From Prochlorococcus sp. AG-436-O11 (GTDB taxonomy: Bacteria > Cyanobacteriota > Cyanobacteriia > PCC-6307 > Cyanobiaceae): a stretch of 64,000 bases of DNA. A program made the position numbers and the translations under genes. The stretch lies in the NCBI GenBank assembly GCA_003212535.1, contig QCPO01000003.1, positions 50,259 through 114,258 on the forward strand. The letters are read 5' to 3'. The notes beneath the pieces were generated by a model. The model saw only the letters and a list, made by a program, of their open reading frames with translations, made no database searches and was not told the origin of the DNA. This document shows, piece after piece, positions 36,749-45,053 of this stretch. The stretch's first letter is position 1. Every line of letters begins with the position of its first letter.

Positions 36749-37876
36749 ATGAAATCCGATACTAATCGCTGCAAGAAATTTTTTTTCGCTTCAGCCTTAA
36801 CCATTGGTATTATTAGTCACTCAAATGTCATTTCTGAATCTTTACTTAATTCAAAGGTTAATGAAAACTCTAGATACTCTAATAAATCTTTCATAACAAA
36901 CGCCGTTGAAAAAACAGGTGCTTCTGTAGTAACAATTGATAGTCAGAGATATGTTAAGCAAAGACGATTTTCTCAAGATTCTAGAATATTCATAGACCCA
37001 TATTTTGAAAGATTTTTTGGATTACAGTTACCTTACGAAAATCAACCAAGAATAGAACAAAGCCAAGGAAGTGGATTTATATTCGCAGACGGTCTTGTAA
37101 TGACTAATGCACATGTTGTAAATGGATCAGATAAGTTGATTGTCGGTTTAAAAAACGGCAAAAAATTAAAAGGTAAACTTGTAGGACAAGACTTTTTTAC
37201 TGATTTAGCTGTTCTTAAAATTGAAGGTAAAGGTCCTTGGCCCAAAGCAAAATTGGGTGATTCAACAAAAATTAAAGTTGGTGATTGGGCAATAGCAGTT
37301 GGCAATCCCTTTGGACTAGAAAACACTGTCACGCTTGGCATTATTAGTAATCTCAAACGAAATGTTACAAAATTAGGGATTTATGACAAAAAGCTTGAAC
37401 TAATTCAAACAGATGCTGCTATTAATCCTGGGAATTCAGGTGGACCACTATTAAATAGCGATGGAGAAGTAATTGGGATTAATACTCTTATAAGATCTAG
37501 TCCAGGAGCGGGATTAAGTTTCGCGATTCCAATAAATAAAGCCAAAGAAATTGCCTATCAGTTAATAAATAATGGGAAAGCAATACATCCTATGATTGGT
37601 ATTAGCCTCATAGATGAAACTAACTTTGAAACTAACGAAAATGCTGTGAAAGTTGGTTATGTAGTTCCTAGCAGTCCAGCTGAAAAGAGTGGTATTTTAA
37701 TTAATGACATAATCTTAAAAGTTGGTAATCAAACTATAGAAACTGCTACTGACGTTATTACTGAAATAAGTAAAAATGGTATTAATAAAACATTAAATAT
37801 ATCTTTAAAAAGAGGAAATAAATTAATTAAATTAAAAGTTAAGCCTACTGATATTAGTAATCTATCAAAGAGGTAA
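36749..37876 (+). CDS. Deg/HtrA-type serine protease with PDZ domain (HhoA-like)
   Basis: It has an N-terminal export signal (FFFASALTIGIISHSNVIS), then a trypsin-like domain with His in GLVMTNAHVVNG, Asp in DFFTDLAVLKI and Ser in INPGNSGGPLL, followed by one PDZ domain (YVVPSSPAEKSGILINDIILKV). Deg proteases degrade damaged exported proteins and support photosystem II repair. Cyanobacteria have HtrA, HhoA and HhoB; which one this is cannot be said from sequence alone. Confidence 0.92.
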   Translation: MKSDTNRCKKFFFASALTIGIISHSNVISESLLNSKVNENSRYSNKSFITNAVEKTGASVVTIDSQRYVKQRRFSQDSRIFIDPYFERFFGLQLPYENQPRIEQSQGSGFIFADGLVMTNAHVVNGSDKLIVGLKNGKKLKGKLVGQDFFTDLAVLKIEGKGPWPKAKLGDSTKIKVGDWAIAVGNPFGLENTVTLGIISNLKRNVTKLGIYDKKLELIQTDAAINPGNSGGPLLNSDGEVIGINTLIRSSPGAGLSFAIPINKAKEIAYQLINNGKAIHPMIGISLIDETNFETNENAVKVGYVVPSSPAEKSGILINDIILKVGNQTIETATDVITEISKNGINKTLNISLKRGNKLIKLKVKPTDISNLSKR

Positions 37877-37881
37877 AGTCT

Positions 37882-38025
37882 TTACTGTTCACATTCTCTA
37901 AGTATTTCGACACATCTAGATATACAAATACCATCAGTAATGTCACATTCAGAAATACACTCAAAATAACTTTCAACAGGATCAGCAAATTGAAATCTTT
38001 TTTCTTTTAAATCATAATTATTCAT
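37882..38025 (-). CDS. Small twin-CX3C protein, 47 aa
   Basis: This ORF is too short for the track. It encodes a basic start (NNYDLKEKRFQFADPVESY) and then FECISECDITDGICISRC and VEILRECEQ. The cysteines are spaced C-X3-C-X6-C-X3-C-X6-C, giving two CX3C pairs on what look like two short helices. That geometry suggests a disulfide- or metal-stapled helical hairpin. I recall similar short ORFs in marine picocyanobacteria but no function. It has an ATG and its own 145-bp upstream gap. Confidence 0.75.
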   Translation of the reverse strand: MNNYDLKEKRFQFADPVESYFECISECDITDGICISRCVEILRECEQ

Positions 38026-38079
38026 TTACATTTATTAAAAATTAAGTTGTATTTTTAAGATTAAACAAATGACCAGAAC

Positions 38080-38124
38080 AATGTAAAGTTAAATAAGTGA
38101 TCTTGCCTAGATGAATGTAAAGTT
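38080..38124 (-). promoter_or_regulatory. Two direct copies of AACTTTACATT upstream of the twin-CX3C gene
   Basis: On the minus strand the 11-mer AACTTTACATT occurs twice, 34 bp apart (38080-38090 and 38114-38124), 55-100 bp before the small gene's ATG. Each includes TTTACATT, one half of the published RpaB HLR1 site. The canonical 2-nt spacing is not met, so RpaB binding is only a hypothesis. Confidence 0.3.
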
Positions 38125-38170
38125 TCTTAAAAGTTCAAAAAATTTTTGACGCGGAATAATAGTCATTAAG

Positions 38171-39805
38171 TTATTTTTTTTTAATACTTTTCCTTTTTTG
38201 CTTCTCTAAAAAATATTCGTAATTTCCATCATAATATAATAATTTAGAGTCTTTAATTTCTATAATTCTATTTGCAACTTTAGATATAAAATATCTATCA
38301 TGCGAAATAATAAATACTGTACCTTTATAATTCTTAATTGCTATTTCTAAATTTTCTTTAGATTTGAGATCCAAATGATTAGTTGGTTCATCTAAAAGCA
38401 AAAAATTACTTGGATTCATAATCATAAGAGCCAAGGCTAATCTTGCTTTTTCTCCTCCACTAAGTTGTTTTACATATTTAAAAACAGCATCATTACTGAA
38501 GCCGAAACCACCCAGAAATGTTCTTACTTTTTTTTGTGACCATTCAGGAGCTTTATCAAAAATTAAATCAATAGCCTTTTCATCCAGAGCTAGTGCTTCA
38601 GCCTGATTCTGTTCATAATAACTAGTAATTATATTATGTTTACCTAAATTAATTTCCCCAATCTCAGGGTCTATTCTTTTCATAATTAATTTAAGCAATG
38701 TAGATTTACCAGAACCATTAGGTCCTAAAATAGCTATTTTTTCTCCCGAAGAAACCTTTAAATTCACATCTAATAAAAGTATTTTATCTTGAAAACTATG
38801 AGATAAATTTTTAATATTTAGAACTGATTTTCCTGACCGAGGACATTCTGGAAAATGAAAAGTAGGAGTTTTTAGTGTTGATATAGGCGCATCAATTTTA
38901 GAAATTTTTTTTAATTGTTTTTCTCGACTCTTAGCCTGGGTACTTCTTGTCGCACTAGCTCTAAACCTCTCTATATACCTTTTTTGCGTTTCAATCTCTT
39001 TTTGCTGCAACTGATAAGCTTTATTCTGAGATTCTTGATTTAAAGCTTTCTGCTCAACAAAAAAAGAATAGTTCCCATTATAAGTTTCAGATATTCCTCG
39101 TTCTATGAAAATAATTTTTTTGCATAATTTATCTAAAAAATATCTATCATGACTAATCAAAATAATTGAAATTTTTAAAGAGGATAAATATTCTTCAAGC
39201 CAGAAAATAGTTTCCAAATCCAAATGATTAGTTGGTTCATCAAGTAAAAGTAAATCAGGTTTTTGTAAGATTATTTTTCCAAGTGCCACTTTCATCTGCC
39301 AGCCACCTGAAAACTGTCCAACTAATTGATCAGCCTCTTTAAGAGAAAATCCTAGTTTTGGTAAAATTTTCTCTACTTCTGCTTGCATTTGATAACCCCC
39401 TAAAGCTTCAAATTTTCCTTGATATTTTGCTAATTTATTGACTAAAATTTCAAGTTCTCTAGAATCTTTATTAACATCCAAAGCTTTCATTGTCTTTTCA
39501 ATTTCTAAAAGTTTACTTGAAACTATTTGTATATCTTTAAAAGAACTTTCTAGTTCATCTCTAACTGATCGATTAAGATTGCAATCCAACTCTTGTTTTA
39601 GGTGAGCAATTTTAGGATTACCTTCTTTAATAACCATTCCACTTGTTTGATCTTCTTCTCCAATTAGAATTTTAAATTGGGTAGATTTACCTGCACCATT
39701 TGAACCTACTAATCCTATCTTTTCTCCTTTCTTAATCTCCCAATTAATATTTTTTAAAACAACATCTGTAGAATAAATTTTGCTTATATTATCAAATCTA
39801 ATCAC
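38171..39805 (-). CDS. ABC-F family ATPase (ribosome-associated type)
   Basis: Two ABC domains lie in one soluble chain with no membrane domain: Walker A GSNGAGKST and GPNGSGKST, signatures FSGGWQMKVAL and LSGGEKARLAL, Walker B LLLLDEPTNHLDL and FLLLDEPTNHLDL. The linker between them is charged and helical. ABC-F proteins act on the ribosome E site to rescue or tune translation. At 544 residues it is full length, without the long C-terminal coiled coil of Uup. Confidence 0.93.
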   Translation of the reverse strand: MIRFDNISKIYSTDVVLKNINWEIKKGEKIGLVGSNGAGKSTQFKILIGEEDQTSGMVIKEGNPKIAHLKQELDCNLNRSVRDELESSFKDIQIVSSKLLEIEKTMKALDVNKDSRELEILVNKLAKYQGKFEALGGYQMQAEVEKILPKLGFSLKEADQLVGQFSGGWQMKVALGKIILQKPDLLLLDEPTNHLDLETIFWLEEYLSSLKISIILISHDRYFLDKLCKKIIFIERGISETYNGNYSFFVEQKALNQESQNKAYQLQQKEIETQKRYIERFRASATRSTQAKSREKQLKKISKIDAPISTLKTPTFHFPECPRSGKSVLNIKNLSHSFQDKILLLDVNLKVSSGEKIAILGPNGSGKSTLLKLIMKRIDPEIGEINLGKHNIITSYYEQNQAEALALDEKAIDLIFDKAPEWSQKKVRTFLGGFGFSNDAVFKYVKQLSGGEKARLALALMIMNPSNFLLLDEPTNHLDLKSKENLEIAIKNYKGTVFIISHDRYFISKVANRIIEIKDSKLLYYDGNYEYFLEKQKRKSIKKK

Positions 39806-39877
39806 TTTCTTAAAAATAGAATTTACAAAAATAGAGACTTATTTACCAAAAAATATTTTGTGGAATAAAATTATCTT

Positions 39878-40054
39878 ATGAAAAGAATAGAACAAATTGT
39901 AGTAATCTTCATAGCTGCAGCTCTTGCAATTCCCAGTTATTGGTTTTTTTGGACATTAGCTGGTGGTGGTGGTTACAACAAAAGAATCAATCCAAGCACT
40001 ATACTCCAACATGATTCTTCAAAATCTGTTCCTAAAGACCTCCTCGAGCCTTGA
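39878..40054 (+). CDS. Small single-span membrane protein, 58 aa
   Basis: The ORF is below the track's cutoff. It encodes a short basic start (MKRIEQ), a membrane span (IVVIFIAAALAIPSYWFFWTLA), a glycine run and a polar tail (NPSTILQHDSSKSVPKDLLEP). No family is recognised. It has an ATG but no clear ribosome-binding site. Its last 23 bp overlap the 3' end of the convergent Nif11-like gene. It could be a chance ORF, though the composition looks real. Confidence 0.5.
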   Translation: MKRIEQIVVIFIAAALAIPSYWFFWTLAGGGGYNKRINPSTILQHDSSKSVPKDLLEP

Positions 40055-40262
40055 TTAACCACATTTTCGTCGCTTCATCATCAATAGTACTCAAATATTC
40101 AATAACTTCCTCTTTCGTAACCGCAATATCAAATTCTTTCCCAATCTCACATATTTTATCTAAAGCTGATTTAGGATTAGTTAAAGCAGTCAAGAATAAA
40201 CTTTGTTTCCTTTTTGAATCGTTTGATATCAGATTATAAAGTTTTTCAGCATTACTAGACAT
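40032..40262 (-). CDS. Nif11-like leader-type small protein, 76 aa
   Basis: The helical layout resembles the Nif11 domain: AEKLYNLISNDSKRKQSLFLTALTNPKSAL, then a helix (EFDIAVTKEEVIEYL) and an acidic DDEATK before KARGGL at the end. Nif11 leaders guide ribosomal peptide modification and are cut after Gly-Gly. Here the Gly-Gly is followed by only one residue, so no core peptide is attached, and no modifying enzyme or transporter is adjacent. A stand-alone Nif11-like protein of unknown role is more likely. The family call is tentative. Confidence 0.6.
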   Translation of the reverse strand: MSSNAEKLYNLISNDSKRKQSLFLTALTNPKSALDKICEIGKEFDIAVTKEEVIEYLSTIDDEATKMWLIKARGGL

Positions 40263-40295
40263 TTTTTTTAAAATTCATATTTATAGATTATTCCC

Positions 40296-40634
40296 TCAAG
40301 CAACATTTTGTTGATTATATTTATTAATAGATAAATCATAATCAGCATCTTTTATTTCTTTAGCTGAAGCATCTGCCATACTTCTTGCATCTAAACATAA
40401 AACCTTTCTTAATTTTGCAAAATTAGCTGCATGAGATTTTCTACCATCTTTTTGAGCGCAGTACTCAGACTGTTGAAGAGTTTGATGAAGATGGGTTAAT
40501 AAATATGGACTAATTACTGCAGATATCAACACATCACTATTTTCATGATTGTGAGAATCAGAGTTTACTAATTTTTTTTTCTTTTTATCAATTATTGACC
40601 TTTTGGGTGAATCAAGTTTTCTTGAATTTTTCAT
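40296..40634 (-). CDS. Hypothetical protein, 112 aa
   Basis: The N-terminus is very basic (KLDSPKRSIIDKKKKKLVNS). The rest has a likely helical domain (VISPYLLTHLHQTLQQSEYCAQKDG and FAKLRKVLCLDARSMADASAKEIKDA). No named family is recognised. It is divergent from the ribbon-helix-helix gene and shares its symmetrical intergenic region. Confidence 0.68.
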   Translation of the reverse strand: MKNSRKLDSPKRSIIDKKKKKLVNSDSHNHENSDVLISAVISPYLLTHLHQTLQQSEYCAQKDGRKSHAANFAKLRKVLCLDARSMADASAKEIKDADYDLSINKYNQQNVA

Positions 40635-40680
40635 GTTTAAACAAACAATTAACTGACAAAGGCATATATCTCCTTACTAA

Positions 40681-40723
40681 TAATATACACAAAGATAGTA
40701 TCCTTGACTAACTGTGTATACTA
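40681..40723. promoter_or_regulatory. Divergent promoter region with inverted repeat TATACACA / TGTGTATA
   Basis: The left arm TAATATACACA (40681-40691) and right arm TGTGTATACTA (40713-40723) are inverted repeats with 10 of 11 positions matching. Each contains a -10-like hexamer for the gene on its side (TATACT rightwards, TATATT leftwards, both preceded by TGTG as in extended -10 elements). The arms may be an operator for the adjacent ribbon-helix-helix protein, or simply two similar promoters facing apart. Confidence 0.45.
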
Positions 40724-40750
40724 AGAAGTAACAGTTATCCATTTTGACTC

Positions 40751-41059
40751 ATGGCAACCCGTCAAAATTCAACCAACGGGAAGCCAAAATCTCCCAGAAT
40801 TCAAGTGGTTCTTCCAGAATTAATATGTGAGCAACTCAGTATTTTAGCCAAAAATGAATCTAGGACGGTTAGCAATATGGCTAAAGTATTAATTCAAGAA
40901 GGAATCAAAAAATACTTTGAAAAGGAGGTTAATCATCCAATATCAGCCATAAATATAAATACAGATAAATTTAGAGACGAATTAGAAAAACAAAGCATCA
41001 AAAGATTAAAAGGAGCTCCACAAAGGATTAGGTACTATAAGAAATTAGATGATAATTAA
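40751..41059 (+). CDS. Ribbon-helix-helix (CopG-like) DNA-binding protein
   Basis: The fold is suggested by RIQVVLPELICEQLSILAKNESRTVSNMAKVLIQEGIKKY: one basic beta strand, then two helices with a turn. Such dimers bind short repeats. A basic C-terminus follows (RLKGAPQRIRYYKKL). No toxin gene is next to it. It abuts ktrA on the other strand without a gap. Autoregulation through the upstream inverted repeat is inference. Confidence 0.8.
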   Translation: MATRQNSTNGKPKSPRIQVVLPELICEQLSILAKNESRTVSNMAKVLIQEGIKKYFEKEVNHPISAININTDKFRDELEKQSIKRLKGAPQRIRYYKKLDDN

Positions 41060-41764
41060 TTAATTTTGAGGCAACTTCTGTAAATCTGCAGTTTTCCCCA
41101 TCACCACCAAAATATTACCTCTCTCCAAAATGTATTTAGCAGGAGGATTAACTGTTAATTGTTCAGCTGGACCTGCTGCAAGAACATTAACTAAATAATT
41201 TTTCCTTAAATTTAAGTCTCTTAAAGATCTTCCTATAAACTCCTCTGGAACTTTTATTTCATCAATACCAGTTTGATTATCTAATTCTAATCTTTCTATA
41301 AGATTTGGCCTGACAAGTTCTAAGCCTAGTCTTTCGCCCTGCATTCTCGAAGGGAAAACAACTTTATCTGCGCCTACCCTTTTTAACATCTTTTCATGCA
41401 AATCACTTGTAGCTCTAGCTATTACTCTTTTAACTTTAGTACCGTCACTATCCTTAGCAATAAGAGTCGTAGTGATACTTGCTTCGATTGGTTCACTAAT
41501 ACCTACAACCACAGTATTCATTTCTAATATTCCAGATTCTTTCATAGATTCTTCATCAGTACAATCTATAACTCTGGCCTCTATCGAGGGCTCTAATTGC
41601 CTCAAATCATCAATAGCCTTTTCAGAATAATCTGCAGCCAAAACATCTGCGCCATTATTTATAAGTTCTCTACAAACGGCCGTTCCAAATCTACCAACCC
41701 CCACAACTGCAAAAGTGAGTGCTTCCTGTTCTTTCGTGGGAGACCATTGCCACCAATCCGCCAT
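41060..41764 (-). CDS. ktrA: KtrA/TrkA-type potassium channel regulatory subunit
   Basis: The RCK_N domain has a Rossmann motif VVGVGRFGTAVCREL and acidic ADYSEKAIDDL for nucleotide binding; an RCK_C domain is at the end (VPEEFIGRSLRDLNLRKNY and ILVVMGKTADLQKL). The protein gates the KtrB pore on the cytoplasmic side. It lies 18 bp after ktrB on the same strand, giving a KtrBA pair. Confidence 0.92.
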   Translation of the reverse strand: MADWWQWSPTKEQEALTFAVVGVGRFGTAVCRELINNGADVLAADYSEKAIDDLRQLEPSIEARVIDCTDEESMKESGILEMNTVVVGISEPIEASITTTLIAKDSDGTKVKRVIARATSDLHEKMLKRVGADKVVFPSRMQGERLGLELVRPNLIERLELDNQTGIDEIKVPEEFIGRSLRDLNLRKNYLVNVLAAGPAEQLTVNPPAKYILERGNILVVMGKTADLQKLPQN

Positions 41765-41782
41765 AATAAAACTTAATCCGTC

Positions 41783-43186
41783 CTATACATAAAGATCAGC
41801 TCTAGGATAGCCGATTCTTTTTTGCCTTTCTATTCTACTCTTATAGAGAGCCTGCCAAAGTGCACTTAATAGTAAAAGGATTCCGAGCCTACCTACAAAC
41901 ATGCAAACAATTATAATAAATTGGCCAAAATGATTTAACTTTGCCGTTAAACCAATATCAAAACCTACTGTTGCAAATGCAGAAATGCAAGTGAACAAAA
42001 TTTCTAGGAATGTAAAAGATTCTTTTTTAATAAAAGTATTAGTTGTGCTTAGTAGCATAGCCATTAAAAGTATAAAAAGTAAAGATCCAACTGTTATCCC
42101 AACTGCCTTAAGAATAACCTTATCCGAGATTAATCTATTACTTATAATTACATCTTTTTGTCCTCTTAAAGTTGATCTAGTTGCTGCCATTAAGGCAATA
42201 AATGTTGTTGTTTTAATGCCACCACCAGTACCACCAGTACTTGCTCCAATAAACATTAGTGTCATTAATAATAAAAGGCCTGTATCTGAAATCGAATTTA
42301 ATGATATTGGGAAATTTGTAAATCCTGCTGTCCTTGCACTAACAGTTTCAAACACAGATGATAATAACTTTTCAAAGAAATTTAAATCATTAAAAAATTG
42401 ACTATTTAGTAAGGATTCCGTCACAAAAAAACCCAATGAGCCGAAGAATATTAAAGAGAGACTTGTTCTAATAACCAATCTAGAATGAAGGCTCAATTTG
42501 CTATATGAAAGATTCTTTTTGTTGCTCCAAATATCATCAATTACTCTCCAGCCCAATCCACCCATGACAATAAGAAAAATAAATATGATATTAACAAAAA
42601 AATTCGATCTGTAATCTTCAAGACTATTAGCCCATAAAGAAAAGCCCGCATTGTTATAAGCAGATATGCTATGAAATATTGAAGACCAAAGTCTTTCCCA
42701 ATTATTTTGAATATCTACAAATCCAAAAAAATATAATACAGTTGCTCCAAAAGAAATAATACAAGTTGCTGTAATTGCAATGCTTTGAAAAGTTCTCCCT
42801 ATACCTCCAACTCCAAATTCATCCAGAGTTTTCCCTTTATCCAATCTAGTTCTCAACTGAGTACCTTTTACAACAAAACCTTGCAAGAAAGTAGTAATGG
42901 CCATTAATCCTAAGCCTCCTGATAAGAGCATAAAAGCCAGGAAAATTTGGCCAAAAATATTTAAATCTACACCAATATCAATAATAGTTAATCCAGTAAC
43001 CGTTATTGCAGAAGTAGATGTAAAAAAGGCTTCCCACAATCCTACTTTTGTTGAAGAACATAAAGGAGAACTGATAATTATAGTTCCCAAAAAAATAATA
43101 ATTAATCCCGTAACGATCGTAAATTGAGGTACAGATAACTTTCTGTAAACTTCTTTTAAACTATAAGGTGCGCTTTTAAATTTCAC
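41783..43186 (-). CDS. ktrB: KtrB/TrkH-type potassium transporter, membrane subunit
   Basis: The 467-residue protein has the fourfold pore-loop structure: SAITVTGLTIIDIG, YNNAGFSLWANSL, VSARTAGFTNFPI and AFATVGFDIGLTA each carry a filter glycine, and TGGTGGGIKTTTFIAL is the family's conserved intramembrane loop. In cyanobacteria Ktr is a Na+-dependent K+ uptake system important in osmotic stress. It forms an operon with ktrA and lies 9 bp from the SLC13-type gene upstream. Confidence 0.93.
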   Translation of the reverse strand: MKFKSAPYSLKEVYRKLSVPQFTIVTGLIIIFLGTIIISSPLCSSTKVGLWEAFFTSTSAITVTGLTIIDIGVDLNIFGQIFLAFMLLSGGLGLMAITTFLQGFVVKGTQLRTRLDKGKTLDEFGVGGIGRTFQSIAITATCIISFGATVLYFFGFVDIQNNWERLWSSIFHSISAYNNAGFSLWANSLEDYRSNFFVNIIFIFLIVMGGLGWRVIDDIWSNKKNLSYSKLSLHSRLVIRTSLSLIFFGSLGFFVTESLLNSQFFNDLNFFEKLLSSVFETVSARTAGFTNFPISLNSISDTGLLLLMTLMFIGASTGGTGGGIKTTTFIALMAATRSTLRGQKDVIISNRLISDKVILKAVGITVGSLLFILLMAMLLSTTNTFIKKESFTFLEILFTCISAFATVGFDIGLTAKLNHFGQFIIIVCMFVGRLGILLLLSALWQALYKSRIERQKRIGYPRADLYV

Positions 43187-43195
43187 TTTTTTGGT

Positions 43196-45004
43196 TTATT
43201 TAAAATTTAAAATTATCAATGCTGGAACTGTTAATGACATTATAATTGTTAATCCTGCTCCATATTTTGCTATATCAAAAAATCTATATCTTCCAGGGCC
43301 ATAAACCATTAAATTAGTTTGATATCCCATGGGTGTCAAGAAAGATTGACTTGCACCGAACAAAACAAGCATTATTACAGCATTTTCCGAGATGCCTAAA
43401 ACAGGTGACAACTCAATGGCGACAGGCAATATGAGAGCAACTGAAGCAGCGTTACTAATAAATTGAGTAAGAATAACAGTCGAGACAAAAATTACTAACA
43501 ATGCGAAATAAAGGGGCATCCCATTTAAAGCAAAATCCAGATTGAAGGCTATTAAATCTGCTAATCCTGTTACTTGCATTGCCACACTAAAACAAGATAA
43601 TGAACCCAGCAATAAAATAACGTCTAATCTAATTGATTTTTGTATTTCAGCAGGCCGCAAACATCCAAAAGCAACCATGGCAATTACAGCTAAAAGAACT
43701 GCTCCAACTAATGGAATATTAGAAATCGAAGGCAATACAACCATTCCTATTGCGATTGCAATGGCAATAGGTTTTTTTATTAAAACGGGCAAATCATCAT
43801 CAAATTGATCCAAAATCAACAAATCATTACTAGCCTGAAGACCTCTTATGGAATCTAAAGGAGCTTGTAATAATAAAACATCGCCCGCTCTTAAGACAGC
43901 TTGACCCAAACGCTCTTGAACAGTTTGCTGACCTCTTCTTAGCGCCAAAACAGTGGCGTTATGACGCTGCCTGAATCTTAGTTCTCTCAAACTTGCGCCA
44001 GCTAAAGTTGAGCCAGATGGCAACAATGCTTCAAACGTTTTAGTACCCTCTTCATCTGAGAAAAGATTGGCACCTGCTAGAGCTCTCTTATTTTCAGCCA
44101 ACAAGATAGTATGTTCTTGCTGCAGACGCAATAAATCTGATCTTGTAACACGTATTATTAATCTATCATCAGGTTCAATCTTTCGATCTGCAAGTGGAGG
44201 AAGTATAACTTTCCCATTTCGTTGTAACTCAAGAACATCGACATCAAATCTTCTTTGTAATCTACTATTTCTAACGGATTGGCCAACTAATTCAGATTCA
44301 GCAGGGATAGTAACTTCTGTAAAATAAATATTCATATCTCCACTTTTAATAAAATCTTTGTCTCTTCCTCTATCCGGCAAAAGCAAATCAGACACTAAAA
44401 TCATATAAATTGTGCCTATCAACCAAACGGGAATACCAATTGCAGTCAAACTAAATAATTCCAAAGCTCCATAACCTAATTGCTGACTAATATCACTTAC
44501 AAGAAGATTTACTGAGCTACCTAATATTGTCAGTGTTCCGCCTAATAAAGTTGCAAAAGAGAGAGGTAATAAAACTTTTGATGGTGAAATGTTGCGCCTT
44601 GCACACCAACCTTCAATCAATGGTAATAAAGATGCTACCACTGGGGTATTAGGAACGATGCCAGAGATTGGAGCAATTAAAAAAGCTATTAATGAAATTA
44701 ATTTCCTAGGTGTTTTAACATTTTCAGAAGAAATCAATTCTCTTACTCTATCTAAGGCACCACTCTTAAATAATGCAGATGAAACTGCAAATAGACCCAT
44801 AAGCGTAATTAAAGATGGGCTGCCAAAACCAGCTAAAGCTTTTTCAGGACTAAGAACACCAGTAGTAATAAATATTGCGACGCATAATAAACCAGTCAAT
44901 TCAGGCGCAATAGTATTTTTTATAAATAAAATTATTGACATAGCTAACACTAATACAGTTATTAACGCATCAGAATTATTACTAAAAAAAGAAATTAAAT
45001 TCAT
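43196..45004 (-). CDS. SLC13-type anion:Na+ symporter with two RCK_C domains (SAC1-like)
   Basis: About 12 membrane segments are split by a soluble insert of two TrkA-C (RCK_C) domains: YFTEVTIPAESELVGQSVRNS and EALLPSGSTLAGASLRELRF. Conserved transporter motifs are SGIVPNTPVVASLLPL and FISNAASVALILPVAIELS. Similar proteins carry sulfate or other anions with Na+. I use the ATG of NLISFFSNN, since the track's TTG adds 19 odd residues overlapping NDH-2. It leads into ktrB and ktrA on the same strand. Confidence 0.9.
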   Translation of the reverse strand: MNLISFFSNNSDALITVLVLAMSIILFIKNTIAPELTGLLCVAIFITTGVLSPEKALAGFGSPSLITLMGLFAVSSALFKSGALDRVRELISSENVKTPRKLISLIAFLIAPISGIVPNTPVVASLLPLIEGWCARRNISPSKVLLPLSFATLLGGTLTILGSSVNLLVSDISQQLGYGALELFSLTAIGIPVWLIGTIYMILVSDLLLPDRGRDKDFIKSGDMNIYFTEVTIPAESELVGQSVRNSRLQRRFDVDVLELQRNGKVILPPLADRKIEPDDRLIIRVTRSDLLRLQQEHTILLAENKRALAGANLFSDEEGTKTFEALLPSGSTLAGASLRELRFRQRHNATVLALRRGQQTVQERLGQAVLRAGDVLLLQAPLDSIRGLQASNDLLILDQFDDDLPVLIKKPIAIAIAIGMVVLPSISNIPLVGAVLLAVIAMVAFGCLRPAEIQKSIRLDVILLLGSLSCFSVAMQVTGLADLIAFNLDFALNGMPLYFALLVIFVSTVILTQFISNAASVALILPVAIELSPVLGISENAVIMLVLFGASQSFLTPMGYQTNLMVYGPGRYRFFDIAKYGAGLTIIMSLTVPALIILNFK

Positions 45005-45053
45005 ATCAAACTTATTTAACTCAATATACCCAAAAACAATATTCCAAAAAAGT

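Noticed and set aside
40717-40722. A -35 box TTGACT for the ribbon-helix-helix gene
   Set aside because: It lies only about 7 bp before the TATACT -10 box, far from the usual 16-18 bp spacing.
41985-42401. 138-aa plus-strand ORF opposite ktrB
   Set aside because: Shadow of the conserved pore-loop region of KtrB.
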